From an uncultured Rhodospirillales bacterium (GTDB lineage: Bacteria > Pseudomonadota > Alphaproteobacteria > Rhodospirillales > UBA2165): a DNA stretch of 64,000 nucleotides. The notes beneath the pieces were generated by a model. It was not told where the DNA came from. It made no database searches and was given only the letters and a program-made list of their open reading frames with translations. The first letter of the stretch is position 1. Every line of letters begins with the position of its first letter. The position numbers and the translations under genes were made by a program. The stretch is taken from contig CAJXKD010000001.1 in assembly GCA_913055735.1 (NCBI GenBank), forward strand, positions 1,389,099 to 1,453,098, given 5' to 3'. Shown piece after piece: positions 1-9,258 of this stretch.

Positions 1-144
1 TAATTTCCTTGGGTGCGCCGATAAGCATAAATGTAGCCCTCCTGTAGCATTATATATATGCCTCACACCTCGGCGTTGATAGCGGTCAAATTCAGGTGTT
101 CCCGTCGATGAGGATATGCTAGTTCCGAACGTTAGGAATTCCGA

Positions 145-1158
145 ATGGCCACCATCCCTCAACCTCCGAAAACCATCGCCGTTTATGTCGGCCTTGATCG
201 CGTCGGCGACGGGCTTTTGAAGCTGCCGTTCGTCCGCGCGCTGAGAGCCCTTTTTCCCGACGCACACATCACCTGGATCGCCGGACGTGAGAACAGTGTC
301 TATAGCGGCATTCTGGCGCCGCTTGTCGATGGCCTGATCGATGAGGTTATCGACTACGCCAGTATCGGCATCAGTGCGAAAGAGTTTTTTAGGCGGCCGC
401 TCGACGGCCGCAAGTTTGATCTGGTCATCGACACCCAGCGCGGCGCGCTCGCGGCATTTCAAATGCGGCGGCTATGCCGCGGCGTGTTCATATCGCCGTT
501 CGCCCGTTTTCTATTGTCATCGAAAAAACCGAAGGCTGGATATAAACGCTCAAAAAGCATGCTGCGGCAAATGCTCGATCTGTTGGAAATCGCTTCCGGC
601 ACGACTTTGGAAACGCCCACCACGCTGGAGGTTCCCCTCGACGCACCGATCACGGCTATGGCGGAGCAGCTCCTTCCCTACGGCCCCACTTATGTCGGCT
701 TGTCGCCGGGCGCAGGCGGCGCTTCCAAATGCTGGCCGTTGGAAAATTACATATCGCTCGCCAAGCGGCTTTCGGCGGATGGGCACGCGCCGGTCTTCCT
801 GCTGGGGCCCATGGAAGAGAGCTGGCGGCAAGATATCGCCGCGCACGTGCCCGGCGCCTTATTCCCGGTCCAATCTGACAAGTTCGACCGCAAGGCCCTA
901 CTGGATCCGCGCATAACTATTGCGTTGGCCAAGCGGCTGGCCGCTGCGGTTGCCAACGATTCCGGGATCGGGCACATGCTGTCGGCTGGCGGCATGCCAT
1001 TGATCACCCTATTTGGCCACACGCCACCGGAGAAGTTCCGGCCGCTCGCGGCAGATCTCACCCTTATCAGAGCCACCGACTACGGCAGCGAGGATATGAG
1101 TGTGATCCCCGTCGACGCCGTCGCCAATGCGGTGAATGCGATCCTCAGCCGCCCTTAA
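145..1158 (+). CDS. Glycosyltransferase family 9 (heptosyltransferase-like)
   Basis: A 337-residue protein of the ADP-heptose:LPS heptosyltransferase (GT9, GT-B fold) type. Visible features are an N-terminal G-D-G loop near residues 20-23 that follows a beta strand, the LSPGAGG..CWP segment in the middle that starts the donor-binding half, and the C-terminal VANDSGIGHMLSAG loop, the family signature for nucleotide-sugar binding. Such enzymes add sugars to LPS core on the cytoplasmic side. AGGAA lies 6 bp before the ATG and supports this start. The gene faces a leftward operon that holds two more GT9 genes and meets its last gene tail to tail with a 4-bp overlap. The exact donor and acceptor cannot be read from sequence. 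Confidence 0.85.
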   Translation: MATIPQPPKTIAVYVGLDRVGDGLLKLPFVRALRALFPDAHITWIAGRENSVYSGILAPLVDGLIDEVIDYASIGISAKEFFRRPLDGRKFDLVIDTQRGALAAFQMRRLCRGVFISPFARFLLSSKKPKAGYKRSKSMLRQMLDLLEIASGTTLETPTTLEVPLDAPITAMAEQLLPYGPTYVGLSPGAGGASKCWPLENYISLAKRLSADGHAPVFLLGPMEESWRQDIAAHVPGALFPVQSDKFDRKALLDPRITIALAKRLAAAVANDSGIGHMLSAGGMPLITLFGHTPPEKFRPLAADLTLIRATDYGSEDMSVIPVDAVANAVNAILSRP

Positions 1159-2465
1159 GCAGCACCAGGTTCAGCCGCCGGTTCGGGCGGCGGATATCGC
1201 CGCACCATCCAGAACAGCAGCAGCAGGCCCGGCAACGCGATCACGGTGCTGATGACGAAGAAACTCACCCAATCGACATTGTCGGCGAGCCATCCCGATG
1301 AGGACGACAAAACGGTGCGGCCCACCGCCATGAAGGACGACAGCAACGCGTATTGGGTGGCCGTATATTCGATGGTGCAAAGGCTCGAAAGGTAGGCGAC
1401 GAACGCCGCCGATCCCATGCCACCCGACAGGTTCTCGACGCCGACGGTCACCGCCAACATGGCAAGGTCGTGCCCCACCGCCGCCTGCACGGCGAACAAC
1501 AGGTTTGACAGCATCTGCAGAATACCTGCGAAAACCAGACTTTTGATCAGCCCGTAGCGGAATACCATTGCGCCGCCGATGAACACGCCGGCCAGCGTCG
1601 CGGCAAGTCCGAAAATCTTGCTGACATTGGCGATTTCCACCTTGGTGAAAGCCATCTCGACATAAAAGGGATTGGCCATCACACCGGCAAACGCATCGCC
1701 GAATTTATAGAGCAGAATGAACAACAAAATGAACAGCCAGCCGGGGCGGCGCATAAAGTCGGCGAACGGATCAATCACCGCCGAGCGTAGCAGTTCGCCA
1801 TAGGATTCATGCGTTGCAACGGCGGGTTCGCGAGATGCCGAAACGGCAGGCTCGCCGCCATAGAGAACGGCGGCGATTCCGACAACCACCAGCACTGCTT
1901 CCAGGGCATACACCCAGAACCAATCCACCTGTTCGGCTAGGTAAAGGGCGCCCGCGCCCGCCGCAAGCAAGCCAAAACGGTAGCCCACCTGGGTCATAGC
2001 CGCGCCGGCGCCTTGTTCATGCTCTTCGAGCGTTTCGATGCGATAGGCGTCGATGACGATATCTTGGCTTGCCGACAGGAACGCGACGGCAAACGCAGCA
2101 AACACCATTATCTCCAATGAACTCGTCGGGCTGAGAGTTCCTAAAAACACCACCGCAACCATCAACAGAAGCTGGATCACCACCATCCAACTGCGACGCC
2201 GTCCGAGCCAACGGGTTAATCCGGGCAAGCCCACATGATCGATAATCGGTGCCCAAAGGAATTTCAGATTGTAGGGAAGGCCGACCAGCACGAAGAGGCC
2301 GATAGCGGTGTTAGTTATGCCTTCTTCCTTCATCCAGATGGCGAGGGTGCCGCCGGTGAGTAGCAGAGGCAGGCCGCTGGAAAAGCCGAGTAAAAGAATG
2401 ACGATTTGGCGGCGGTCCAAATAGATGCGCACGGCATCCAGCCAATTGCGTCGGGCATCGATCAT
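1155..2465 (-). CDS. ampG: AmpG-like muropeptide MFS permease
   Basis: A 436-residue, roughly 12-segment membrane protein of the major facilitator superfamily. The start (LGFSSGLPLLLTGGTLAIW, then GLPYNLKFLWAPIIDH and a GRRRSW loop between the second and third helices) matches AmpG permeases, which import anhydro-muropeptides from the periplasm for cell-wall recycling. It is the last gene of a leftward operon and its ATG overlaps the stop of the upstream glycosyltransferase by ATGA (2462-2465). AmpG-like members of other substrate range exist, so the substrate is inferred from family resemblance only. Confidence 0.8.
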   Translation of the reverse strand: MIDARRNWLDAVRIYLDRRQIVILLLGFSSGLPLLLTGGTLAIWMKEEGITNTAIGLFVLVGLPYNLKFLWAPIIDHVGLPGLTRWLGRRRSWMVVIQLLLMVAVVFLGTLSPTSSLEIMVFAAFAVAFLSASQDIVIDAYRIETLEEHEQGAGAAMTQVGYRFGLLAAGAGALYLAEQVDWFWVYALEAVLVVVGIAAVLYGGEPAVSASREPAVATHESYGELLRSAVIDPFADFMRRPGWLFILLFILLYKFGDAFAGVMANPFYVEMAFTKVEIANVSKIFGLAATLAGVFIGGAMVFRYGLIKSLVFAGILQMLSNLLFAVQAAVGHDLAMLAVTVGVENLSGGMGSAAFVAYLSSLCTIEYTATQYALLSSFMAVGRTVLSSSSGWLADNVDWVSFFVISTVIALPGLLLLFWMVRRYPPPEPAAEPGAA

Positions 2466-3547
2466 GCGTTCAGGAGGCTCCGCACCTTCTCGAGAACAGC
2501 ACCCTGGTTAAGGCGCGCCACACAAGGATACCGATCGCCTTCGGTTGGATGGATACAGGCACCGAGACACCCGGCGCAGTCCATCGGCGTATAGATGAAG
2601 TGTGCATTGTCGGGCGTAATCTCCGGCGCGTAAGGCACGATCTCTCCCACGTAAGCGGCGCTCGCAAGACACAATGTAGGGGCGCCGACGGCAACGGAAA
2701 GGTGCATGGCCGCCGTGTCTGCGGAAATCACCAGACGTGCCGCGCGCAGCGAGGGCACCAATGCATCGAAACGCGACGTGTCGAATTTGACATTGGGCCG
2801 ATCCAGCAGACCAGCGTAGTCCGGATTCCGCGTGAGATCATTGGGAGCCCCGGCAACGATCACATCATGATCCTTGGGCAAGCTATCGAGGATTTTCGCG
2901 AAAAGCGCGGGGCTCGGCTGCTTTTCCAGCACCGCCGAAAAAGGCACCAAGACCACGACCGGGTGTTCCATGTGCGGCGGCGCCAGCAATCTGCCTTCGG
3001 GCAACCGGACCAACGGTGGCGGTGCCTCTTCACCGCAAAACCAGTTTGCGAACCGGGTCCAGCGTAAGACCTTGTCCGTATGCGCTGGACCGCTGTCGAA
3101 CAATCGAGCGAAGAGGCGCCGATTCTTTTTCAGTCGGCGGTCGTATTTGGCCCAAGGCTTGGCCTCCATGGCCAAGTTGGTTTTTGCCTTTGCGCCGGCA
3201 ATCAATTTTTCGTCCAGTTTGGGATGCCGCAGATAGTCAGCAGAAATTGCCAAACGGAACCGGTTTACGCGCAGCCCCGAAATGACGTCGTGGCGATAGA
3301 ACCAGGAATCACGGAAGCGCGTGAAATTTACCGGAACGACACGAACCTCCGGCGGGAATAGAAATGCCATTTTCGCGGCATCATGGCGCAGCAACAGGGT
3401 GATCTTTTCTTGGGGCTCGGCCACCCGTTGGAAAAGGGGAAATACCACCGAAAAAAGGACGGCATCGCCGATGCCGCCCGCTGCGACAATCAACACGCCG
3501 CCCGCTTCTTCACCTGCGCGCGCCTTGTCTGATGTCTTTGGTGTCAT
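2462..3547 (-). CDS. Glycosyltransferase family 9
   Basis: A 361-residue GT9 protein. An AAGGIGDAVLFS motif near residues 22-33 corresponds to the G-x-GD loop of heptosyltransferases. A second half begins with VVVLVPFSA and ends with the ISADTAAMHLSVAVGAPTLCL loop typical of the family. The C-terminus carries a cluster of cysteines (MDCAGCLGACIH ... YPCVARL), which is also present in related form in the GT9 protein encoded at 4980-6194. It lies between two methyltransferase genes and ampG in one leftward operon and overlaps ampG by 4 bp. Probably involved in LPS or another envelope glycan; acceptor unknown. Confidence 0.8.
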   Translation of the reverse strand: MTPKTSDKARAGEEAGGVLIVAAGGIGDAVLFSVVFPLFQRVAEPQEKITLLLRHDAAKMAFLFPPEVRVVPVNFTRFRDSWFYRHDVISGLRVNRFRLAISADYLRHPKLDEKLIAGAKAKTNLAMEAKPWAKYDRRLKKNRRLFARLFDSGPAHTDKVLRWTRFANWFCGEEAPPPLVRLPEGRLLAPPHMEHPVVVLVPFSAVLEKQPSPALFAKILDSLPKDHDVIVAGAPNDLTRNPDYAGLLDRPNVKFDTSRFDALVPSLRAARLVISADTAAMHLSVAVGAPTLCLASAAYVGEIVPYAPEITPDNAHFIYTPMDCAGCLGACIHPTEGDRYPCVARLNQGAVLEKVRSLLNA

Positions 3548-3593
3548 CCGAACATCCGGGAATGACCGCCGCCGAACTCCCGATTGACCTCCT

Positions 3594-4283
3594 TCAACGG
3601 GCGGCCGGCGAGAGAACGGCGATGAAATTGGCGGACCAAATTGGCGGTGGTTCAGTTAGCGTATGATCCAGTATCCAATTCACCGTGTTTTCAAGACCGC
3701 GCCTTACACCCCGCCGACGGCGTTGCGGCAATGCCGCAAGAACGTCGTAGCCTGCCGCCAACGCGACTTGTTGAAGGCTGCCTGGCGTATAGGCGGCTTT
3801 GTGGGTCAAATCGTGATACTGATATTGAAGACCCCAGGGCGACGACATGTTGGGAACCCGCATGACGATACGCGCATCGGGCGCCAACTTTTCCTTTAAC
3901 GTCGTCAACAGGCGGACGCCTTCGTGTGGCGAAAAATGCTCGAAAACATCGAACAGGGCGACACGGTCGATACCGCCCTGCAGCTCCTCTGATCCAAGAT
4001 ATGCCCAAATATCTTGGATCGTGACACGCGCTTTCAGGCTATCGGGTAGGACGGTAAGGACTTTTTCATCGGCATCAATGCCGGCGAAATCGGAAACGCC
4101 CTTGCGTTCCAGATAAGCGAGAAACAAGCCTGTACCGCAGCCGATTTCCAATACTCGACAATCTGTGCGGCAGTTAGCAGGCTTCCAAAACTCGTAGTCG
4201 AACTGTTTGACGTGTTTGGACTTGATAACCGGCGGGTCGTAGGCCCGGAAATCGGGATAGGTGGTATAGAAATCTTCTTCCAC
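3594..4283 (-). CDS. Class I SAM-dependent methyltransferase (paralogue 1)
   Basis: A 229-residue methyltransferase with the Rossmann-type motif I VLEIGCGTG at residues 44-52, an acidic residue (GID, about residue 70) after strand 2 for ribose binding, and the DVFEHF post-motif typical of the Methyltransf_11/23 group. It is clearly paralogous to the neighbouring upstream gene: both start with a DFYT.Y..F..Y segment and share the RVPNM.SPWG.. core and the IWSANF.AVL end. Placed between GT9 genes, it may methylate a sugar or lipid-linked glycan, but that is inference from context. Confidence 0.8.
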   Translation of the reverse strand: MEEDFYTTYPDFRAYDPPVIKSKHVKQFDYEFWKPANCRTDCRVLEIGCGTGLFLAYLERKGVSDFAGIDADEKVLTVLPDSLKARVTIQDIWAYLGSEELQGGIDRVALFDVFEHFSPHEGVRLLTTLKEKLAPDARIVMRVPNMSSPWGLQYQYHDLTHKAAYTPGSLQQVALAAGYDVLAALPQRRRRGVRRGLENTVNWILDHTLTEPPPIWSANFIAVLSPAAR

Positions 4284-4287
4284 GAGA

Positions 4288-4983
4288 TTAGCGTAGCTCC
4301 AAAACGGCGTAAAAATTTGCCGACCATATTTCCGGCTGCGTCATCAAGACACGCGACAAAATACCGTGAAAAACACGATCCAGAAAGCGGCGACTCGGGG
4401 AGCCCGTTATATGCGGATAGCACCGAATACATTCAAAACCGCTCGCAAGCGCAAGTTGCCGCATGCTGATCGGATTGTATCCGGCCCTGTGCGTGATATC
4501 GCCATATTGATGAATTCCGCCCCACGGTGAGCCCATGTTCGGAACCCGAACAACGATCCTGGCCGAGGGCGCCATAATTTCACGGAGGCGCGCCAGTAAC
4601 CGGCACCCTTCTTCATAGGAAAAATGTTCGAGCACATCGAACAGAACGACGCGGTCGAACGTCCGACCAGCGGGGAGCTTGTCAAGGTAGGCCCAGACAT
4701 CGGCAACTTCGAAATTTTCGCGCACTTCAGACGGAACATGATCGGCTGTTGCGTGATCGTGATCGATCCCAACGAAATCTCCAACTTCTTTAGCGTGGAG
4801 ATAAAGCAGAAATTGTCCCGTCCCTGCGCCGATTTCCAACGTCGCCATTCCAGGCTCACACTCAGCAGGCTCCCAGTAATGGAAATCGAAATCGCGAATA
4901 TGTTTTGGTTTCAGGCCTGGCGTCTCATAGCCCTTAAAAAAGCGGTAGGACGTATAAAAATCAGGCTGACCTCTATCTGTCAT
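4288..4983 (-). CDS. Class I SAM-dependent methyltransferase (paralogue 2)
   Basis: A 231-residue methyltransferase with motif I TLEIGAGTG at residues 48-56 and the VVLFDVLEHFSYEEG segment. I chose the ATG at 4983 because from there the protein aligns end to end with its paralogue 3' of it, and because this ATG overlaps the stop of the upstream GT9 gene as ATGA (4980-4983); a longer reading from 5082 would add 33 residues inside that gene. The two copies probably arose by tandem duplication and then diverged. Substrate unknown; the operon suggests a glycan. Confidence 0.8.
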   Translation of the reverse strand: MTDRGQPDFYTSYRFFKGYETPGLKPKHIRDFDFHYWEPAECEPGMATLEIGAGTGQFLLYLHAKEVGDFVGIDHDHATADHVPSEVRENFEVADVWAYLDKLPAGRTFDRVVLFDVLEHFSYEEGCRLLARLREIMAPSARIVVRVPNMGSPWGGIHQYGDITHRAGYNPISMRQLALASGFECIRCYPHITGSPSRRFLDRVFHGILSRVLMTQPEIWSANFYAVLELR

Positions 4984-6194
4984 GGCGCATATCCGTCGGC
5001 GACAGCCCAAACAGCATCGACCGGCACTGCCCCAACGCATGGAAAAGATTCCGCGGCATTTTCGCGCAGATGGCATCGCCAAAAGCAGTGATAGCAGGGC
5101 ATTTCATGAAAAACGAAATGCGCATGCGGCGGACGGATATGTTCGGGATAGGGGACAAAACTTCCGAAATGGCCGCCCCCGACAATGACGATTGTCGGTG
5201 CCCCAACGGCAATGGCCAGATGAGCGGGCCCCGTGTCATTGGTGACGACCAGCGCTGCACCGCTAAGAATACCCATCAGTTCCGGCAAACTGGTTTCCCC
5301 AACCAAGTCGATGAACCCTTCTTTAGTTTTTAGCACGTTTAAACCGCCTGGGATTTGCCGGGACGATCCGATCAAGACTACCGCCAACCCGCGCTCCATG
5401 AGGCGCTCAGCAATAGCGATATAAGATGCGAAAGGCCAACGGCGGCCAGGCTCATTGCTGCCCGGATTCAAAACGGCATAAGAAACGTTCGGCGGTATCT
5501 TGGCAGAACGTTGCCGGGGCCAGGAAATATCGGGGGCCGCGGGCTCTATGGTCCGGCCGGCCATCGCCGACAAGAAGCGAAAGTGGCGATCGATCTCGTG
5601 CGTCGGATACATTCCCGTATCGATGACCTTGGTCACCTGACTGAGAAAATATGTGTATTCGGCACGGGTCCGCCCACTGATATAGGGAAGCGACGAATAG
5701 GTTTCCGGCGCCGCCGACATCCAAACCAAACTGTCTGCCATTAAAGCGCGACGGAAATAAGCGTCGTTGACGGTAATCCGCGGCGCCAGTCGCCGCACCA
5801 TCAACCCGACCTTGAAACGATAAATCAGATGCCGGTGAAACGCATGCTCATTGATGGCAACGATTCGATACCCGGCGAATACTTGCGGGGCGATGGACTC
5901 CCAACTCGTGCAGCCAAGAACCGTGATTTCAGACTTATCAACGCCGAAGACTTCCGCGTAGCTGTCCAGCGCACGGCGGAACAACACCATATCGCCAATC
6001 CCGTCCATCCGGACGACGAGAACGCCGTGGCGGCCGCGAAAGACCGGCCACGACCGGACGATGCGATCGAAAATGCGGAACATCCACCAACGCCGGCGCA
6101 TTCCCGAAGGAAAAAGACGCCAGAAGCGGGACACAGGAAACGCCCGTGATCCGCTTTGGGAAACTTGATCAAATGTCTGCCGTGCGCCCGTCAT
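4980..6194 (-). CDS. Glycosyltransferase family 9, long form
   Basis: A 404-residue GT9 protein. An arginine- and tryptophan-rich N-terminal extension of roughly 60 residues precedes the VVRMDGIGDMVLF motif, and could lie on the membrane surface. The second domain has YAVLNPGSNEPGRRWPFASY and the VVTNDTGPAHLAIAVGAPTIVI loop that marks heptosyltransferase-like proteins. Cysteines in the last 40 residues (PCYHCFWRCH) echo those of the other GT9 gene in this operon. The ATG at 6194 is preferred because GGAGA lies just upstream; an in-frame ATG at 6245 has no such site. Confidence 0.82.
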   Translation of the reverse strand: MTGARQTFDQVSQSGSRAFPVSRFWRLFPSGMRRRWWMFRIFDRIVRSWPVFRGRHGVLVVRMDGIGDMVLFRRALDSYAEVFGVDKSEITVLGCTSWESIAPQVFAGYRIVAINEHAFHRHLIYRFKVGLMVRRLAPRITVNDAYFRRALMADSLVWMSAAPETYSSLPYISGRTRAEYTYFLSQVTKVIDTGMYPTHEIDRHFRFLSAMAGRTIEPAAPDISWPRQRSAKIPPNVSYAVLNPGSNEPGRRWPFASYIAIAERLMERGLAVVLIGSSRQIPGGLNVLKTKEGFIDLVGETSLPELMGILSGAALVVTNDTGPAHLAIAVGAPTIVIVGGGHFGSFVPYPEHIRPPHAHFVFHEMPCYHCFWRCHLRENAAESFPCVGAVPVDAVWAVADGYAP

Positions 6195-6288
6195 AAATCT
6201 CCGACCTCGTCGCGCCGCCGCGCGCCAATGGGTTCGATACCACATTGGCGCGCAAACGGGGAGTTCGGTCTTCGATGACGATCAGGCG

Positions 6289-7281
6289 TCAGTTGACGAT
6301 TTTCGCCAACAGGTCCTTGAGCGGGTGTTCGGGACGTGCCCCGAAATGGCTGATGATCTCGGCGGCCGCCGCGCCACCCAAACGCCCGCAGGTCCGTAAG
6401 TCGTGACCATGCGTATATCCGTAGAGGAACCCAGCCGCGTATGAATCACCGGCTCCCGTACTGTCGACGATTTGGCTGACAGGTTCCGCGTCGAGCACGT
6501 GCACTTCATCACCGCGGATCACCACCGACCCTTTTTCGCTCCGCGTCAAAGCGGCGATTTCACAGTGATTTTTCACATGCTGTAGGGCGTCGTCGAAATC
6601 ACTTACCTCGTACAAAGACATGATCTCGTCTTCGTTGGCGAACAGAATGTCGACATGGTTGTTCACAAGATCGACGAATTCCGCCCGGTGACGGTCAACA
6701 CAAAACGGATCGGATAAGGATAGGGACACCTTGCGGCCGGCATCACCGGCGATCTTCGACGCCTTGACGAAAGCTTCCTTGGCTCGCGGCGGATCCCACA
6801 AATAACCTTCCAGGTATGTCACCTGGGACTTTTTGATCAAATCCTCGTCCACATCCTCGGGCCCCAATTCGATGCAAGCGCCCAAAAAAGTCTGCATGGT
6901 CCGCTGTGCATCGGGCGTTACCAGAATGAGGCAACGGGCCGTCGATGCGCCGTCGTTGGCGGGCGGCGTATCGAATGCGACCCCCGCTGCGCGAATGTCG
7001 TGTCGAAACACATCGCCGAGCTGATCGTCCCGCACTTTACCGATAAATGCAGCCTTGCCGCCGAAGGAAGCGAGACCGGCAACCGTGTTTGCGGCGGACC
7101 CGCCGGACACTTCGACACCCGGACCCATCGCACCGTAAAGCTGTTCCGCCGTCGGCGGGTCGATCAAGGTCATGGTTCCCTTGCTCAAGGCATGCGTCTC
7201 CAGGAATGCGTCATCCGCCTGTGAAAGGACGTCGACAATGGCATTGCCAAGGGCAACGACATCGTAAGTTGCGTCGGTCAT
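6289..7281 (-). CDS. PfkB-family carbohydrate kinase, adenosine-kinase-like
   Basis: A 330-residue ribokinase/PfkB-fold kinase. The N-terminal ALGNAIVDVL strand, the VSGGSAANTVAGLASFGG loop near residues 58-75 (PfkB signature 1 region), NEDE at 216-219 and DSTGAGD at 273-279 (signature 2, with Asp279 as the expected catalytic base) are all present. Alphaproteobacterial proteins of this kind are often called adenosine kinase, phosphorylating adenosine to AMP, but sugar specificity in this family is hard to read. It is the first gene of the leftward run that continues into the glycosyltransferase genes, with 94 bp before the next start. Confidence 0.82.
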   Translation of the reverse strand: MTDATYDVVALGNAIVDVLSQADDAFLETHALSKGTMTLIDPPTAEQLYGAMGPGVEVSGGSAANTVAGLASFGGKAAFIGKVRDDQLGDVFRHDIRAAGVAFDTPPANDGASTARCLILVTPDAQRTMQTFLGACIELGPEDVDEDLIKKSQVTYLEGYLWDPPRAKEAFVKASKIAGDAGRKVSLSLSDPFCVDRHRAEFVDLVNNHVDILFANEDEIMSLYEVSDFDDALQHVKNHCEIAALTRSEKGSVVIRGDEVHVLDAEPVSQIVDSTGAGDSYAAGFLYGYTHGHDLRTCGRLGGAAAAEIISHFGARPEHPLKDLLAKIVN

Positions 7282-7467
7282 AATGAAATCCGTCCGTTTA
7301 TTCGTTGATTCTGAAGGCGTGGAGTATATCTAAGGCTGGCAGGCGCTCAAGAGGTCCCGCCGATTTTCGAACAGCCGGGTCGCTTGCTCAGTGGGCAGGA
7401 CCCCGATAAACAACGGGTATACGAAATTTAACCCGCCGCCGTCCCACTTCCCCAAAAGGACAAGCCC

Positions 7468-8169
7468 GTGTTTTCAGCCTTTTCCAAAGCCTTCGCCCAA
7501 CTGCAGGAACCCTCGTTCCGCCGCGTCTTTTGGCTCGGCCTGATCGGATCCCTCGCGGTTTTCGTAGCCTCCTGGGTCGTTATCGGTGTGGGTTTCGCCT
7601 ACTGGGATCTGCCCACCATCGATTTGTGGATCACCGACGTGGATCTCGACAGGGTCAAGGAAGTCTTTGGCGGCATTGGTGTTTTGATCCTGAGTTGGAT
7701 CTTGTTTCCGGCGGTCATTACGTTCGTCATCGGCTTTTTCCTGGAAACCATCGCCGATGCGGTCGATGCACGCTATTACCCGGGGCTGGGAGCGCCAAGA
7801 CGCCAATCCATCGGCGAGATCATCCTGATCACGCTAAAGTTTTCGGCGATAGCCGTTTTCCTCAATATCCTGACGCTACCGCTTCTGTTAGCGTTGATAT
7901 TCACCCCGTTCTATCCCTTTGTGTTCTATACGGTGAACGGGTATCTTCTTGGGCGAGAGTATTACGAACTGGTCGCCCACCGGCGGATTGATCCCCGGGA
8001 CGCAAAACATGTTAGAAAGAATTTCAGTGGTAGTGTTTTCGTCGCGGGCGTGGTGATAGCTTTTTTAATGACCATACCGATTATCAATTTGCTGGCACCG
8101 GTCGTCGCAACGGCGGCTATGGTTCACTTGGTTGAAAGGTGGCGCGCGCGCTCGGGCGCCATTGGATGA
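7468..8169 (+). CDS. EI24-domain integral membrane protein (CysZ-like)
   Basis: A 233-residue membrane protein with four to five hydrophobic segments. The stretch from about residue 150 (YLLGREYYELVAHRR...) through the final helix and LVERWR tail is typical of the EI24/CysZ family. CysZ of enterobacteria takes part in sulfate uptake; alphaproteobacterial EI24 proteins are mostly uncharacterised, so no transport role is assigned. The start is GTG with AGGA 8 bp upstream. The gene precedes a bactofilin gene by only 7 bp, so the two are likely cotranscribed. Confidence 0.72.
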   Translation: MFSAFSKAFAQLQEPSFRRVFWLGLIGSLAVFVASWVVIGVGFAYWDLPTIDLWITDVDLDRVKEVFGGIGVLILSWILFPAVITFVIGFFLETIADAVDARYYPGLGAPRRQSIGEIILITLKFSAIAVFLNILTLPLLLALIFTPFYPFVFYTVNGYLLGREYYELVAHRRIDPRDAKHVRKNFSGSVFVAGVVIAFLMTIPIINLLAPVVATAAMVHLVERWRARSGAIG

Positions 8170-8176
8170 GGCTTAA

Positions 8177-8776
8177 ATGAGCATGTTTGGCAAGGACAAG
8201 GACAAAGAGCACGCCGCCGGCACGGCTGCGGTGGATGCCGACCAAGATTCAACCAATGTCGCGCCGCCATTGGCGCCGTTTTCGAAAAAAGCGACCCATG
8301 CAGCGCCCGCCAAGCCTACGGCGGCCGCTCAGCCGCGCCCCGAAATTCCAAGGCGCGTAATTGACGTGCTCGGCGGCCAGCGGCCGACCGGACGAACAAG
8401 CTCGGTGGATGACGATGCCAACCGCTTGAGCGTCGGTAAGAACATTTGCCTGTCGGGTGAAATTACCTCCTGTCAAAAATTAGTGGTCGAAGGGCGGGTC
8501 GAAGCCTCGCTGACCGACGCCCAGATCATCGAGGTCATGCCGTCCGGCTATTTCAAAGGCACGGTCGAAGTCGACGAAGCCGATATAAGCGGCCTGTTCG
8601 AAGGAACGTTGATTGCCCGCAACAAATTGACCATCCGCACCACTGGGCGGGTCAACGGCAAGGTTCGCTACGGGCGTATCGTCATCGAATCCGGTGGTGA
8701 GATCGCCGGCGATATGGCGTCGCTGGAAGAGAGCGCCCCCGGACGGCAGCATGCCGCCCCGGCGGGCAAGTCCTAG
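8177..8776 (+). CDS. Bactofilin (polymer-forming cytoskeletal protein)
   Basis: A 199-residue bactofilin. A disordered, Ala/Pro-rich N-terminal region of about 75 residues is followed by the beta-helical core (LSVGKNICLSGEI through VNGKVRYGRIVIESGGEIAGDM), made of short repeating strands with glycines at the turns, and a short flexible tail. Bactofilins polymerise without nucleotide into filaments that position cell-wall enzymes or other partners at the membrane. GAGG lies 5 bp before the ATG. The upstream EI24 membrane protein gene is almost contiguous. Confidence 0.85.
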   Translation: MSMFGKDKDKEHAAGTAAVDADQDSTNVAPPLAPFSKKATHAAPAKPTAAAQPRPEIPRRVIDVLGGQRPTGRTSSVDDDANRLSVGKNICLSGEITSCQKLVVEGRVEASLTDAQIIEVMPSGYFKGTVEVDEADISGLFEGTLIARNKLTIRTTGRVNGKVRYGRIVIESGGEIAGDMASLEESAPGRQHAAPAGKS

Positions 8777-8791
8777 GCCGCCGCGGATCCC

Positions 8792-9253
8792 TTGCGTACC
8801 ACGGCGATCTGGATCACGAGCGTCGGATTGATGCTCGCGGCCTGCCAGTCGGCACCGCGAACGGCGGACCGGGCGGCGCCTTCGCCGGAACAATCCGCAG
8901 CCGCAGGTCAGCCAACGCAACAGGCGCGGACAACGCCAACACCGCAACCGGTACGTCGACGCCCGCCTGCCTCACCCATCGCACCGGAGAAAATCAAAGC
9001 GCGGCTCATGGGCCTTTACGACGCGGAAGTCACAGCCTTGTTCGGACCACCGGCCTTCACCCGACGCGACAAGCCCGCCGAAATTTGGCAATACCGCGAC
9101 GGAAGCTGCATCTTGGACGTTTTTCTGTATGAAACCGGCAGCACGCACGTGGTCAAACATGTCGATATCCGCAGCACGTCCGAAAACGACCTGAAAGCCG
9201 GATACTGCTTTGCTGACAAGTTCAGCGCGTCGGATCCGATCCGTCGCAGCTAA
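8792..9253 (+). CDS. Putative lipoprotein of unknown function
   Basis: A 153-residue protein starting with TTG. A short signal peptide ends in the lipobox LAAC with the lipid-anchored Cys18. A Pro/Ala/Thr-rich linker leads to a folded domain (about residues 65-150) with L..LFGPPAFTRRD.PAEIWQYRDGSC..DVFLY, which resembles small outer-membrane lipoproteins found in alphaproteobacteria and loosely the SmpA/BamE-like fold. Two cysteines in the domain (GSC and GYC) might form a disulfide. It follows the bactofilin gene by 15 bp. No upstream ATG gives a better signal peptide, so the TTG start is accepted with caution. Confidence 0.62.
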   Translation: MRTTAIWITSVGLMLAACQSAPRTADRAAPSPEQSAAAGQPTQQARTTPTPQPVRRRPPASPIAPEKIKARLMGLYDAEVTALFGPPAFTRRDKPAEIWQYRDGSCILDVFLYETGSTHVVKHVDIRSTSENDLKAGYCFADKFSASDPIRRS

Positions 9254-9258
9254 CCCCG

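Noticed and set aside
1..144. A promoter in the first 144 bp (TATATATAT near 51-59)
   Set aside because: No matching -35 box at a sensible distance; the preceding gene lies outside the window.
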